Position numbers and translations under genes: made by a program. From assembly GCA_021805565.1 (NCBI GenBank), contig JAJZFA010000061.1:1-64000 (forward strand): a stretch of 64,000 nt of DNA. The letters are read 5' to 3'. This document shows, in pieces, positions 26,864-36,345 of the stretch (positions within the stretch are counted from its first letter, which is position 1; every line of letters begins with the position of its first letter). The stretch comes from Pseudomonadota bacterium (GTDB taxonomy: Bacteria > Pseudomonadota > Alphaproteobacteria > Acetobacterales > Acetobacteraceae). Below the pieces are notes generated by a model. It made no database searches, was not told the origin of the DNA, and saw nothing but the letters and a program-made list of their open reading frames with translations.

Positions 26864-28060
26864 TCAAATCACTCCTTTTAGCCGCATGTCGTTCAATTCG
26901 GCATCGGTATAGCCAACGCTTTTCAGAATTTCGGCGGTGTGTTCCCCGGCATCGGGGGTATGCGCGCGAATGTCCTTGGAAAAGCCGGAAATATTGATCG
27001 CGGATGCAACGACTTCCGCGTCGCCCACATGCGGGCTGGCCATTTTCGTTGCCATGCCGAGGTGTTTCACCTGCGGATCGGCGAACACCTGGTCGATGCT
27101 GTAGATCGGGCCGCAAGGGATGCCGTTCGCCTCGAACAGGTCGATCCAGTGGGCGGATGGCTGTGCTTGCGTGATCGCGGCAATCGCGGCGTTGATCGCC
27201 TTGCGATCCGCGCTGCGGCCGGCCTGGGTTTTCCAGTCTTCCTTGTCCAGCCAGTCCGGGCGACCGATCGCCTCGCAAAAACGGGCGAACACGCGGGACG
27301 AACTGGCGGCAATGTTGATGTGGCCGTCGCTGGTGGGGAAAACGCCGGTGGGGATACCGGTGGGATGGTCGTTGCCGGCCTGTCCGGCGATCTGTTGTCC
27401 CATCAGCCAGCGGCTGGCCTGGAAATCCAGCATGAAAATCTGCGATTCCAGCAGCGATGTGGTCACCCAGCGCCCGATGCCGGTGCGTTCGCGATCGAAC
27501 AGCGCCATCATGCAGCCCATGGCCAGCAGATTGCCGGCGGTCAGGTCGTCGATGGGAATGCCGACGCGCATCGGGCCGCGGCCGGGCTCGCCGGTAATCG
27601 ACATCAGCCCGCCCATGCCCTGGGCGATCTGATCGACGCCCGCGCGCGGGCCATACGGACCGTCCTGGCCGAAGCCGGAAATGCTGCCGTAGACGATCCG
27701 CGGATTGATCGCCTTTACGTCCTCATAAGATACTTTCAGGCGGTGCTTCGCGTTCGCGCGCATGTTCTCCAAAATCACGTCGGCCTTGGCCGCGAGGCGC
27801 ATGAACGCCTCATGTCCCTCCCGCGATTTCAGATTCAGGGTCACCGCACGCTTATTACGGTGCAGGTTCTGAAAGTCGAAGCCGTGGCGCCGTCCGGCGA
27901 CATCCTCGCCCTCTCCGGCCGGCGGTTCGATACGGATCACATCGGCGCCCCAGTCGGCGAAATGGCGGACTGCGGTGGGGCCGGCCCGAGCGAGTGTCAG
28001 GTCCAGCACGGTCAGGCCGTTCAGCGGCAGGCGCGGCTGAGTGGACGAAGTTTGGGGCAT
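26864..28060 (-). CDS. CaiB/BaiF family CoA-transferase
   Basis: 398 residues, full length. Class III CoA-transferase landmarks: GLTVLDLTLARAGPTAVRHF, WGADVIRIEPPAGEG, LHRNKRAVTLNLKSREG, the catalytic Asp region RAGVDQIAQGMGGLMSITGE (split RAGVDQIAQG and MGGLMSITGE), and PIDDLTAGNLLAMG. These enzymes move CoA between carboxylic acids as an intertwined dimer. Immediate coupling to the crotonase gene suggests activation of an acid by CoA transfer followed by crotonase-type modification. Confidence 0.94.
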   Translation of the reverse strand: MPQTSSTQPRLPLNGLTVLDLTLARAGPTAVRHFADWGADVIRIEPPAGEGEDVAGRRHGFDFQNLHRNKRAVTLNLKSREGHEAFMRLAAKADVILENMRANAKHRLKVSYEDVKAINPRIVYGSISGFGQDGPYGPRAGVDQIAQGMGGLMSITGEPGRGPMRVGIPIDDLTAGNLLAMGCMMALFDRERTGIGRWVTTSLLESQIFMLDFQASRWLMGQQIAGQAGNDHPTGIPTGVFPTSDGHINIAASSSRVFARFCEAIGRPDWLDKEDWKTQAGRSADRKAINAAIAAITQAQPSAHWIDLFEANGIPCGPIYSIDQVFADPQVKHLGMATKMASPHVGDAEVVASAINISGFSKDIRAHTPDAGEHTAEILKSVGYTDAELNDMRLKGVI

Positions 28061-28138
28061 CGGGCGGCTCCTGCCTGGACAACGCCGTTCATAGTCCGCC
28101 TGTCCCGCGGTTTGCTCAAGAGGCGGTGGCGGACGGCT

Positions 28139-28540
28139 TCACGCCAGGGCGAATTTCGGCAGCGTTATCTCGTTGTCCGTCGCTTCGAACACGACTTTGA
28201 CCAGGGCACCGAGCCGCGGGTTCCCGGCCGGACCCACCAGGTTGCTGACCAGCAACGGCCCCTCCCGCAGCCGCACCAGGCACACGCGATACGGCAGATC
28301 GTTCTTGAAACCGTCCCAGTAGGCGCGGTGCATGTCGATCCAGGATTCCAGCGTTCCCTGCCCCGCGGACTCGATCCACGTCTGATCCCCCGCGAGGCAT
28401 TGCGGGCAGACCGGGCCGGGCGGGAAGCGCGTATCGCCGCATGCCGGACAGTGTTGCAGCAGCAGTTTCCCCAAACGGGCAGCGTCCCAGAAGGGTTTGT
28501 TGAGCGTGTCGATACGCGGCAGCGGCTTTGTGTCGCTCAT
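28139..28540 (-). CDS. Zinc-ribbon/OB-fold protein (DUF35 family)
   Basis: 133 residues. The N-terminal rubredoxin-like zinc ribbon is complete (LLLQHCPACGDTRFPPGPVC with a second CPQC close behind), then an OB-fold domain (GTLESWIDMHRAYWDG, PYRVCLVRL, PLLVSNLVG). DUF35 proteins form complexes with thiolase-like partners and shape an acyl-CoA channel, as with HMG-CoA synthase/thiolase in archaea and sterol side-chain enzymes in actinobacteria. The thiolase-like partner is the next gene upstream, separated by a palindromic element. AGAAGGGAAA precedes the ATG. Confidence 0.9.
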   Translation of the reverse strand: MSDTKPLPRIDTLNKPFWDAARLGKLLLQHCPACGDTRFPPGPVCPQCLAGDQTWIESAGQGTLESWIDMHRAYWDGFKNDLPYRVCLVRLREGPLLVSNLVGPAGNPRLGALVKVVFEATDNEITLPKFALA

Positions 28541-28555
28541 GGAATCGTTTCCCTT

Positions 28556-28666
28556 CTAGTGTCCCGTTTCAGAAATTCGCAAGCGAATTTCCGGGACACT
28601 AATCGTTTGTTTTCAGTGGCCTGCTTGTCCCTAAAATGCAAGGGCATTTCAGGGGCAGGACACTAG
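28556..28666. repeat. Palindromic MITE/REP-like element inside the acyl-CoA operon
   Basis: A 111-bp segment bounded by exact 9-bp inverted termini CTAGTGTCC (28556-28564) and GGACACTAG (28658-28666). The left part is a hairpin: AGTGTCCCG pairs with CGGGACACT (28592-28600) around an inner stem GAAATTCGC/GCGAATTTC with a 2-nt loop. The right part contains a second, imperfect hairpin around AATGC-AAGG-GCATT. The right terminus overlaps the thiolase stop codon. It fits a small non-autonomous transposable or REP-type doublet. No other copy was noticed in this window. Confidence 0.7.
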
Positions 28667-29793
28667 CCGCGCGTGTAAACAATAGACCGGGTGCAAGGCG
28701 TGGCCTGGACATATTGCACGACCTGGCAGTCCGGAACCTGCCGCGCACCGCATTCGCCGCGCAGTTGGCGCACCGCTTCCACGTTCAAAGCCCAGCCTTG
28801 CATGTAGGAATTCGACAGATGGCCGCCATCGGTGTTCACCGGCAGGCGACCGCCCAGGCTGAGCGCGCCGTTTTCGACGAAGGCGCCAGATTCGCCCTGT
28901 TTGCAAAATCCCAGGCCTTCCAGGCTGAACAGCACGGTGGGCGAGAAATTGTCGTAGCACATCAGGGCGTCCACATCCTGGTGTGTAATACCCGCCATTT
29001 CATACGCTTGCCGGCCGGCCGAACCGAGCGCGGGGTACCAGAAGTCTATGTCGAAGTTGGCGATGGAGGATGGGCTGAACGTATCTTGAGCGCCCCAGCC
29101 GGAGATCAGGACCGGCGGTTTGGCGAAGTCCCTCGCGCGTTCGGCGGATGTCAGGATCAGGCAGACCGCGCCGTCGTTGATCAGGCAGTAATCCAGCAAC
29201 CGCAGCGGATCGGCGATGAAACGGGCGCTTTCGTGATCCTCGATCGTAATCGGGGTGCGCATGACCGCATCGGGATTCAGGCCGGCGTGATAGCGAATCG
29301 AGACCGGAACCTCGGCGAGTTGCCGTGTGGTCGTGCCGAACAGTTCCATGTGCCTGCGGAAGGCCAGCGCGTGGGCCGCGCCGGGCGAGGTGAAGCCCCA
29401 TGGGTCCCACGTGCCGGGGCTTTCGTCGCCGCCGTAATTGACCCGGCGGGACCGGCCGATATTGGCATACAGCAAGGCGGCAACCTCGCACTGGCCGGCG
29501 GCGATGGCGGTGGCGGCTTCGATAATGCCCATACCGGACATGCGGCCGTGGGCGGGTAGCGGGATGGTCCAACGTGGGTTCAGTCCCAGGACCTCACCCA
29601 TGCGGACGTATGACGGGATGCGGGAAACGAGCATGCCGTCGATTTGGTTCTTGCCGATACCGCAATCGGTCAGCGCGTTGCCGAACGCCTGCGCGGCGAG
29701 ACCATATTCGTCGGTCCCGGGAAAATTGCCGTATTGGGTGTTGCCGACGCCGATGACGGCGATTTTATCTTTGAGCGCGTTCAGGCCGGACAT
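28663..29793 (-). CDS. Thiolase-family protein (lipid-transfer/SCP-x-type acetyl-CoA acetyltransferase)
   Basis: 376 residues. Thiolase fold marks: IAVIGVGNTQYGNFPG, QIDGMLVSRIPS, MSGMGIIEAATAIAAGQCEV, YCLINDGAVCLILTSAERA, and the C-terminal NTDGGHLSNSYMQGW. The nucleophilic Cys position of true thiolases (usually within the C-[SA]-G segment near residue 90) reads PAHGRMSGMG, so no catalytic Cys is seen there. The C-terminal GGHLS His is retained. This is the non-decarboxylating thiolase-like subfamily that partners DUF35 proteins. First gene of the operon. Confidence 0.9.
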   Translation of the reverse strand: MSGLNALKDKIAVIGVGNTQYGNFPGTDEYGLAAQAFGNALTDCGIGKNQIDGMLVSRIPSYVRMGEVLGLNPRWTIPLPAHGRMSGMGIIEAATAIAAGQCEVAALLYANIGRSRRVNYGGDESPGTWDPWGFTSPGAAHALAFRRHMELFGTTTRQLAEVPVSIRYHAGLNPDAVMRTPITIEDHESARFIADPLRLLDYCLINDGAVCLILTSAERARDFAKPPVLISGWGAQDTFSPSSIANFDIDFWYPALGSAGRQAYEMAGITHQDVDALMCYDNFSPTVLFSLEGLGFCKQGESGAFVENGALSLGGRLPVNTDGGHLSNSYMQGWALNVEAVRQLRGECGARQVPDCQVVQYVQATPCTRSIVYTRG

Positions 29794-30146
29794 GTGGTTC
29801 CTCCGTTACCAGAATGATACAGCGGAGCGTGCAAGGGACAAATGGGCGACGGCGGCGCGGCGATCGTCGCGCCTGGCCGTCAAAAGGCGCGGCACAACAG
29901 CCGGCATTCATTGGGGTCTTTGCTTTTGTCGAACCGTACCCAATTTCATGGCTGAACCGCCCCGCTCTGCTCAATCGGTCTCTTTTTCGGCGAAGTGCCC
30001 TCTTGCGGCAGCGGCCCTTCGGCGCAATCGTCTTTGCGTAAGGATAGACATGCCCCTTTCATCGGGGGACGCCAATCCGATATGGTCATCTGAAATGGTC
30101 AGGGACGGGTTGGCGAAAGCCGGTTCGGTCTGGTGCGGGACGACGA
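29794..30146. other. Divergent spacer between thiolase and clpS
   Basis: About 350 bp. It must carry promoters for the acyl-CoA operon (minus) and clpS (plus). I see no clear sigma-32 or sigma-70 pair, no ORF that looks coding and no RNA structure beyond short GC-rich palindromes. Confidence 0.45.
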
Positions 30147-30497
30147 ATGGATGCGAGCAGGATGAGCGATACCGATAAGCGCGGCGGCGGCACAACGGAT
30201 AATCCAAACACCGGGGTTGTCGTCAAGACCCGGCCGAAAACCCGCAAGCCGGCGATGTACAAAGTCTTGATGCTAAACGACGACTACACCCCGATGGAGT
30301 TCGTGGTGCACGTTCTGGAACGGTTTTTCCAAAAAAACCGCGAAGAGGCCACGCGCATCATGTTGCATGTCCACCGTCGCGGCGTTGGGGTCTGCGGCGT
30401 ATTTACCTATGAGGTTGCTGAAACAAAAGTGACCCAGGTCATGGATCTGGCTCGGCAGAATCAGCACCCTTTGCAGTGCACGATTGAAAAGGAATGA
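30147..30497 (+). CDS. clpS: ATP-dependent Clp protease adaptor ClpS
   Basis: 116 residues (111 if the ATG at 30162 is used). The flexible N-terminus ends in [20 protein letters not shown], followed by [37 protein letters not shown] and [10 protein letters not shown]. The N-end-rule pocket residues ([13 protein letters not shown]) are intact. ClpS delivers N-degron substrates to ClpAP. clpA follows 114 bp downstream, the standard arrangement. Confidence 0.96.
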   Translation: MDASRMSDTDKRGGGTTDNPNTGVVVKTRPKTRKPAMYKVLMLNDDYTPMEFVVHVLERFFQKNREEATRIMLHVHRRGVGVCGVFTYEVAETKVTQVMDLARQNQHPLQCTIEKE

Positions 30498-30611
30498 TGG
30501 CAATATCGGTTGCGGTAGCGCCAATATTACCAGCGTGACGGGCGGGGCGAATTCTCCTCCTGGGGATGATCGGGTCCTTTTAGGGACCATATGCGTTTAG
30601 GAGCGTCGAAA

Positions 30612-32966
30612 ATGCTGTCACGGAACCTCGAACAGACGCTTCATCGCGCCCTTTCGCTCGCCAGCGAACGGCGGCACGAGTATGCGACCTTGGAACACCT
30701 CCTCCTCGGGTTGGCGGACGATACCGATGCCGCCACCGTCCTGAAGGCGTGCGGAGTCGATCTGGACAAACTGCGCACCGACCTGACCGAATTTCTGGAT
30801 AAGGATCTGGCCGGCCTCGCCACCGATCGTCCGGGCGACCCGAAACCAACGGCCGGCTTTCAGCGTGTGGTGCAGCGGGCCGCGATCCATGTGCAGTCCT
30901 CCGGGCGCGATGAGGTCAGCGGCGCCAACGTCCTGGTCGCGCTGTTCAGCGAGCGCGAGAGCCACGCCGTCTATTTCCTGCAACTTCAGGACATGACGCG
31001 CCTGGACGCGGTGAATTTCATCAGCCATGGCATCGCCAAGGCGCCCGGCCGGTCGGCACAACGGCCCGTCGCCGGGGCCAATACCCCCACGCCCGAAGGC
31101 AACCCGCCGGAGCAGGAACGCGAGGAAAAGCCGAACCGCCGCGGGCAGGATGCGCTGACGAATTATTGCGTGAACCTGAATAAGAAGGCGATGGCCGGAA
31201 AGATCGACCCGCTGATCGGCCGCGATTCGGAAGTCGAGCGGACCATCCAGATCCTCTGCCGCCGCACCAAGAACAACCCGCTGTATGTCGGCGATCCGGG
31301 CGTCGGCAAGACCGCCATCGCCGAGGGCCTGGCAAAGCGCATCGTCGAGGGCGACGTGCCCGAGGTCCTGGCCAAGTCCACCATCTATGCGCTGGACATG
31401 GGATCGCTGCTCGCCGGCACCCGCTATCGCGGCGACTTCGAGGAACGGCTGAAGGCGGTGGTGAACGAGTTGGAGGCGCAGCCCGCCGCCATACTGTTCA
31501 TCGACGAAATCCACACCGTGATCGGGGCCGGCGCGACCAGCGGCGGTGCGATGGATGCGTCCAACCTGCTGAAACCGGCTTTGGCGTCGGGCAATCTGCG
31601 CTGCATCGGCAGCACCACCTATAAGGAATTCCGCAACTACTTCGAGAAGGACCGGGCGCTGGTCCGGCGCTTTCAGAAAATCGATGTGAATGAGCCGTCA
31701 ATCGAAGACAGCGTGAAAATCCTGCGCGGACTGAAGCTGAACTACGAAAAACATCACAAGGTTCGCTATACCGATGAGGCGATCCGCGCGGCGGTGGAAC
31801 TGTCGGCGAAATACATCCATGACCGGAAATTGCCGGATAAAGCGATCGACGTGATCGACGAAGTCGGCGCATCCCGCATGCTGTTGCCGGAGAACAAGCG
31901 TCGCAAGACCGTGACGCTGAAGGACGTGGAGGAGATCGTGGCCAAGATCGCCCGAATCCCACCCAAATCCGTCTCGGCCGACGACAAGGAAACCCTGCGG
32001 AATCTGGAGCGCGACCTGAAATCGATGGTGTTCGGTCAGGACAAGGCCATTGAGGCTCTGGCCGCCGCGATCAAGCTGGCTCGGGCCGGGCTGCGCGAAC
32101 CGGAAAAGCCGATCGGCAACTATCTGTTTTCCGGCCCCACCGGCGTCGGCAAGACCGAGGTCGCCCGTCAGTTGGCATCCACCATGGGCATCGAACTGAT
32201 CCGCTTCGATATGTCCGAATACATGGAGCGGCACAGCGTATCGCGGCTGATCGGGGCGCCGCCGGGCTATGTCGGCTTCGATCAGGGCGGTATGCTGACC
32301 GATGCGATCGATCAGCACCCGCACGCCGTGCTGTTGCTGGATGAGATCGAGAAGGCTCACCCGGATCTGTTCAACATCCTGTTGCAGGTGATGGACCACG
32401 GGAAGCTGACCGATCACAACGGCAAGACGGTCGATTTCCGCAACATCATCCTGATTATGACCACAAACGCGGGCGCGTCCGATATGGCCAAGGAAGCCAT
32501 CGGGTTCGGCCGGGAAGTCCGCCAGGGCGAGGATGACGATGCTATCAAGCGTTTGTTCACGCCGGAATTTCGCAACCGCCTGGACGCGACGATCACCTTC
32601 GCCGGCCTGACTCAGGAAATCGTAGGACGGGTCGTCGAAAAATTCGTGATGCAATTGGAAGCGCAGTTGGCCGACCGGAACGTCACCATCGAACTGTCAT
32701 CGGCCGCCAAGGAGTGGCTCGCCGAACGCGGTTACGACCGGCTGAACGGTGCCCGCCCCCTCGGCCGGGTGATCCAGGAATACATCAAGAAGCCGCTGGC
32801 GGAGGAATTGCTGTTCGGCAAGCTGGTCAAGGGCGGCGCGGTCAAGGTGACGCTGAAAGACAAGAAACTGGATTTCGAGATCACCGAAGCATCGCTGCAG
32901 GCGTTGCCAAAACCGGAAATCGACGACGACGGCGGCGCGAACCGGGAGCAGGAGGTCGAGGTCTAA
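30612..32966 (+). CDS. clpA: ATP-dependent Clp protease ATP-binding subunit ClpA
   Basis: 784 residues from the ATG at 30612, with AGGAG at 30599-30603. Two AAA+ modules follow the N-domain: D1 with [17 protein letters not shown] and [19 protein letters not shown]2 with [36 protein letters not shown] and the C-terminal small domain. The pore loop [12 protein letters not shown] and the D2 GPPGYVGFD-like [12 protein letters not shown] are present. ClpA unfolds substrates and feeds ClpP; clpP is not in the window. Confidence 0.97.
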   Translation: MLSRNLEQTLHRALSLASERRHEYATLEHLLLGLADDTDAATVLKACGVDLDKLRTDLTEFLDKDLAGLATDRPGDPKPTAGFQRVVQRAAIHVQSSGRDEVSGANVLVALFSERESHAVYFLQLQDMTRLDAVNFISHGIAKAPGRSAQRPVAGANTPTPEGNPPEQEREEKPNRRGQDALTNYCVNLNKKAMAGKIDPLIGRDSEVERTIQILCRRTKNNPLYVGDPGVGKTAIAEGLAKRIVEGDVPEVLAKSTIYALDMGSLLAGTRYRGDFEERLKAVVNELEAQPAAILFIDEIHTVIGAGATSGGAMDASNLLKPALASGNLRCIGSTTYKEFRNYFEKDRALVRRFQKIDVNEPSIEDSVKILRGLKLNYEKHHKVRYTDEAIRAAVELSAKYIHDRKLPDKAIDVIDEVGASRMLLPENKRRKTVTLKDVEEIVAKIARIPPKSVSADDKETLRNLERDLKSMVFGQDKAIEALAAAIKLARAGLREPEKPIGNYLFSGPTGVGKTEVARQLASTMGIELIRFDMSEYMERHSVSRLIGAPPGYVGFDQGGMLTDAIDQHPHAVLLLDEIEKAHPDLFNILLQVMDHGKLTDHNGKTVDFRNIILIMTTNAGASDMAKEAIGFGREVRQGEDDDAIKRLFTPEFRNRLDATITFAGLTQEIVGRVVEKFVMQLEAQLADRNVTIELSSAAKEWLAERGYDRLNGARPLGRVIQEYIKKPLAEELLFGKLVKGGAVKVTLKDKKLDFEITEASLQALPKPEIDDDGGANREQEVEV

Positions 32967-32993
32967 CGGGCATTTTGGATTTGGCGAAAGCAA

Positions 32994-33019
32994 GGGCCGG
33001 CGGCTTGCACCGTCGGCCT
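32994..33019. terminator. Hairpin between convergent clpA and SDR genes
   Basis: A 10-bp stem with two G-U pairs (32994-33003 with 33010-33019) and a 6-nt loop lies 27 bp after the clpA stop. There is no U tract. Position and GC content fit a terminator for clpA and possibly for the opposing SDR gene. Confidence 0.5.
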
Positions 33020-33030
33020 GTCGCGACCTG

Positions 33031-33729
33031 CTACCAGGGTAGCTCCGCCCCGGTATAGTCCAGGAACCGGTGCTGGTGTGCACCGTTTGCTTTTTCGATC
33101 ACCGCCACCATCCCAGTCGCGCTATCCTCCACCGACACCGCCGCCGACGGTCCGCCCATATCCGTTCGTACCCAACCGGGATGTAGCGATATCAGGGTCA
33201 GTTTCCGCGCGTTCAGTTCGCCCCACAGCCCCCGCGCCAGCGAGTTCAAAGCCGCCTTGCTGGCCCTGTAGAGTTCATGGCCGCCGGGGTTGACCGCGAC
33301 GCTGCCCATAACCGAGGAGGTAAACGCCACCACACCCGAACCCGGCCGGACATGATCCGCGAGCAAACGTGCCAGACGCACCGGCGCGATGGCGTTGGTG
33401 AACATCAGCGCGCCGGTCTCTGCCATCGTCGCCACGCTGGCACTGCGATGGTCCGGTCCGGATACACCGGCATTGATCAGCACCGCATCCAGCATTTTAC
33501 CGCCCAATGTCGCGGCAAATCCGTCCAGCGCGTTCGTATCGCTGGTATCCAAAGGCTGGATCGATACGCGTCCGGGATGCGATGAGTCCAGCGCATGCAA
33601 GGCGGTTGCCTTATCCGGCTGGCGCGCCGTCGCGACAACATCCCAGCCCCGGGCCAGGAATTCCTTGGTCACCCCCAGACCAATGCCCCGATTGGCGCCG
33701 ACGATAAGAGCCAGCCAATGTTCCGCCAT
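33031..33729 (-). CDS. Short-chain dehydrogenase/reductase
   Basis: 232 residues. Cofactor motif IVGANRGIGLGVTKEFLARG, the NAG strand VLINAGVSGP, catalytic Ser in VAFTSSVMGS and YRASKAALNSLARGL with the Tyr-x-x-x-Lys pair. The C-terminal PGWVRTDMGGPSAAVSVEDS is typical of the C-factor/sniffer-like SDR group. Substrate unknown. Divergent from the sulfotransferase gene, 76 bp apart. Confidence 0.92.
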   Translation of the reverse strand: MAEHWLALIVGANRGIGLGVTKEFLARGWDVVATARQPDKATALHALDSSHPGRVSIQPLDTSDTNALDGFAATLGGKMLDAVLINAGVSGPDHRSASVATMAETGALMFTNAIAPVRLARLLADHVRPGSGVVAFTSSVMGSVAVNPGGHELYRASKAALNSLARGLWGELNARKLTLISLHPGWVRTDMGGPSAAVSVEDSATGMVAVIEKANGAHQHRFLDYTGAELPW

Positions 33730-33805
33730 GAGTATGTCCTTCAGAAAATTGCAGATCGGTCACGTAAACACTCTATTATGGAGTGCCAACCAAGGCAGGG
33801 CAACA

Positions 33806-34777
33806 ATGAGCGCGCCATACAGTCCGGCCGAAGACGGCGTGAACAAAGGGGTCATTGTCCAGCGTCCGGCGGCGACCGGTGCGGATCGCGGTGGCAGAAC
33901 TTTTATCGTCACGGGCCTTGAACGGTCTGGAACCAGCCTTGTCGCCGCGATCTTGCGGAAGGTCGGCATCTTCATGGGGAGCGATATCAACGAGATCGTT
34001 CATGAGGACGAGGCCATCGCGAACATCCTGTTGCGGCGCGATTTGGCGTCGCTGGTTCGGCTGATCCGTCAGCGGGATACCGACTATGGCACATGGGGGT
34101 TCAAGTTTCCGCTTCTCTGGCAATCGCTCGCGCATGACGATATCGGACGGTTCACCGCACCGCACATCATCGTTACTTTCCGCGATCCGGTGGCGATGGC
34201 GGTGCGGACGTCGCTCTCCGAATATCGGGATCCCGTCCGAGCCTTGCGGGCAGCGGTGGACGAACAAGCCGAACTGGGAAGGTTCGCCGAACGCCTGGAC
34301 TGCCCCGCGCTATTGGTCAGCTATGAAAAGGCACTGGTATTCCCGCACGAGTTCGTCGGCGCGATCATGACGTTCTGCGGCTTGCCGGCCACGGCCATCT
34401 TGCGGGAAAGCCTGGTTCGTTCGATCGAGCCGCACCGGCGTTCCTATATCGCGCAAGCACGCCGCCGATACGATGGGGTCATCGACGGGATTATCGATGG
34501 ATGCCTCCAGGGCTGGTGCCGCCTGACGGGTATCGATGACCCCGTGGCGCTCGATCTGCTGGTCAACGACCGGCCGGTCGCGGCAATCCGGGCGGACGTG
34601 TTCCGCCAGGATTTGAAAGACGCCGGATTTGGCGATGGCAGGCATGGGTTCCGCGTCGCGCTGGGTCATCCGAACCCAGGGCCGGATGCGATCGTCCGTG
34701 TCAGGGTGGCAGGACAGGACATCGATCTGGACAACAGCGGCCATCGCCTCGCGGCGTATGCGATTACCCCGAAATAG
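33806..34777 (+). CDS. Sulfotransferase-like protein with C-terminal beta domain
   Basis: 323 residues from the ATG at 33806. The PAPS-binding P-loop analogue is VTGLERSGTSLVAAILRK near residue 34, and HIIVTFRDPVAMAVRTSLSE supplies the 3'-phosphate-binding segment. The last 90 residues (DGCLQGWCRLTGIDDPVALD, then VNDRPVAAIRADVFRQDL and GFGDGRHGFRVALG) form a beta module that I associate with glycan-modifying enzymes of Acetobacteraceae. It probably sulfates a surface polysaccharide or lipid. It overlaps the convergent binding-protein gene by 14 bp. Confidence 0.8.
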   Translation: MSAPYSPAEDGVNKGVIVQRPAATGADRGGRTFIVTGLERSGTSLVAAILRKVGIFMGSDINEIVHEDEAIANILLRRDLASLVRLIRQRDTDYGTWGFKFPLLWQSLAHDDIGRFTAPHIIVTFRDPVAMAVRTSLSEYRDPVRALRAAVDEQAELGRFAERLDCPALLVSYEKALVFPHEFVGAIMTFCGLPATAILRESLVRSIEPHRRSYIAQARRRYDGVIDGIIDGCLQGWCRLTGIDDPVALDLLVNDRPVAAIRADVFRQDLKDAGFGDGRHGFRVALGHPNPGPDAIVRVRVAGQDIDLDNSGHRLAAYAITPK

Positions 34778-35963
34778 CGTCCCCAAACGGCACCCAGGTG
34801 CGGCCGTCGAATTTCACCAGCCGCATCTGCTTCATCGGATAGTAATCCTCCGGCCCGGTTTTGAGGCGAACACCGGGCTGCTGCATCGGCAGGACCATAT
34901 CCAGATTGGCGGCCTGGCGCATGATATTCTCCCGCGACAGATCGTTGCCGCATTGTCGTAGAACCTGAACCATTGTCTGCGCGGTGCTATAGCCATAGAC
35001 GTTATTGACGTCGGTGCGATCCGCGCCGGGATAGTATTTTTCCAGCCACGCGCGCCATTCCAGGAACCCGGGGTCGTTCGCCCATTGGCTGTCTGTCGGA
35101 TCCTTCAAATAGCTCGCGGTGATCACGCCGATGGCCTTATCCACCCCCGCCGGCACGATCGCCGTGGCAACCGACGATCCGGTCGATGAGATAAAGAACA
35201 GCCGGGGCTTCCAGCCGATATCGAAAGCCTTCCGGATCGCCATGGCATTGAATTTCGGAATGCCGGTCATGAACAGCACGTCCGCGCCTTTATCCCGCAG
35301 GGTCAGTATCTGCGAATCCACGGTCGGGTCCGATACCTCGTACGTCGCTGTCGCGACGATGGTTTTGTCCGCCGCATCGCCCAGCCCGTCCTTGAAGCCC
35401 TTGAAGTAATCCCGCCCTGAATCGTCGCCCTGATACAGCACGGCCACCTTGGCATCGGACGCCTGCGCCAGGGTATATTTCGCGAAAATGCGGCCCTCGG
35501 TCTGATAGGTCGGTGCCCAGCCCATGCTCCATGGAAAATGGACATAATCGCCGAATTGGGTGGCACCCGATGCGATGAACAGTTGCGGCACCTTTTTCAG
35601 GTTTACGTATTTTCGCGTCGCGTTCGTCGTGGGCGTGCCCAGCGAATTGAACAGGAAGGCGACCTTGTCGTCCTCGATCATCCGGCGCGTCAGTTCCACG
35701 GTCTTCGGCGGTTGATAACCGTCATCGAGCGACAGAAACCGCAGCTTCCGGCCACCGATACCGCCTTGGTCGTTGATCATGCGGAAATAAGCGTCCGACG
35801 CCTTGCCGATTGTTCCGTACGATGAGGCAGGACCGCTATACGGGATCGTCTGGCCGAACAGAATTTCCGAATCCGTGACGCCAGGCGCGTTTTCCGCGCG
35901 GGCCGGCAGTGTGGTCAGCGCGGCGGCGGCACCGAGCAGGGTGCGCCGGGTCAGGCGTGTCAT
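34764..35963 (-). CDS. ABC transporter substrate-binding protein, branched-chain amino acid/aromatic type
   Basis: 399 residues from the ATG at 35963. The N-terminus MTRLTRRTLLGAAAALTTLP contains a twin-arginine-like signal. The type I periplasmic fold follows: GVTDSEILFGQTIPYSGPAS, AYFRMINDQGGIGGRKLRFL, then DDKVAFLFNSLGTPTTNA and KVAVLYQGDDSGRDYFKGF. Such LivK/HAAT-family proteins capture amino acids, ureas or aromatic acids for LIV-type importers. No permease genes are adjacent, so it is an orphan here. Confidence 0.9.
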   Translation of the reverse strand: MTRLTRRTLLGAAAALTTLPARAENAPGVTDSEILFGQTIPYSGPASSYGTIGKASDAYFRMINDQGGIGGRKLRFLSLDDGYQPPKTVELTRRMIEDDKVAFLFNSLGTPTTNATRKYVNLKKVPQLFIASGATQFGDYVHFPWSMGWAPTYQTEGRIFAKYTLAQASDAKVAVLYQGDDSGRDYFKGFKDGLGDAADKTIVATATYEVSDPTVDSQILTLRDKGADVLFMTGIPKFNAMAIRKAFDIGWKPRLFFISSTGSSVATAIVPAGVDKAIGVITASYLKDPTDSQWANDPGFLEWRAWLEKYYPGADRTDVNNVYGYSTAQTMVQVLRQCGNDLSRENIMRQAANLDMVLPMQQPGVRLKTGPEDYYPMKQMRLVKFDGRTWVPFGDAISG

Positions 35964-36072
35964 GGCGGTTCCCCGGACGTGTTGTTGATCTGTATCGGAA
36001 ACAGCCGGACGAATTCTGTCAACTGGCGACGCGGGGCCTTGTGCGCCGTGATTCGCCGTCCGGCCGTCCACA

Positions 36073-36094
36073 GAACAATATATATGTATTGTTC
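36073..36094 (+). promoter_or_regulatory. Palindromic operator upstream of hicAB
   Basis: GAACAATA-N6-TATTGTTC is a perfect 8-bp inverted repeat 44 bp before the hicA start. It overlaps the -35 element TTGTTC (36089-36094). HicB antitoxins with a C-terminal DNA-binding domain repress their own operon, so this is the expected HicB or HicAB site. Confidence 0.7.
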
Positions 36095-36116
36095 GGCCGT
36101 GTCTGACCTGTATTAA
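36089..36116 (+). promoter_or_regulatory. Predicted hicAB promoter
   Basis: -35 TTGTTC (36089-36094) and -10 TATTAA (36111-36116) with a 16-bp spacer. The -35 box lies inside the right arm of the palindrome, consistent with autorepression. Transcription would begin near 36123, about 15 nt before the GTG start. Confidence 0.6.
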
Positions 36117-36137
36117 TGTGTCTTCGGAGGGGCAGGC

Positions 36138-36332
36138 GTGACGGCACGGGAAGTGGCAAACCGCCTTTCACGGGAAGGTTGGATTTCCCGGCCGGGAAAA
36201 GGATCCCACACCATTTACAACAAACCTGGCAATCCCATTGTGGTTCTACCGAATCACCGCGGCGATCTGGCACCGGGTACGTTACGCAGTGTGTGTGCCG
36301 CCGCAGGATGGGACTATCCGCCGCAACGCTAA
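36138..36332 (+). CDS. hicA: HicA toxin (type II toxin-antitoxin mRNA interferase)
   Basis: 64 residues from a GTG with GGAGGGG upstream. The dsRBD-like HicA fold is recognisable: VANRLSREGWISRPGKGSHT with the catalytic His in KGSHTIYNKPG, then IVVLPNHRGDLAPGTLRSVC and AAAGWDYPP. HicA cleaves mRNA when free of HicB. Slightly divergent GSHTIY (usual GSHhxf) but the active His is retained. hicB starts 13 bp after its stop. Confidence 0.9.
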   Translation: MTAREVANRLSREGWISRPGKGSHTIYNKPGNPIVVLPNHRGDLAPGTLRSVCAAAGWDYPPQR

Positions 36333-36345
36333 CAGGAAGGCGCCG

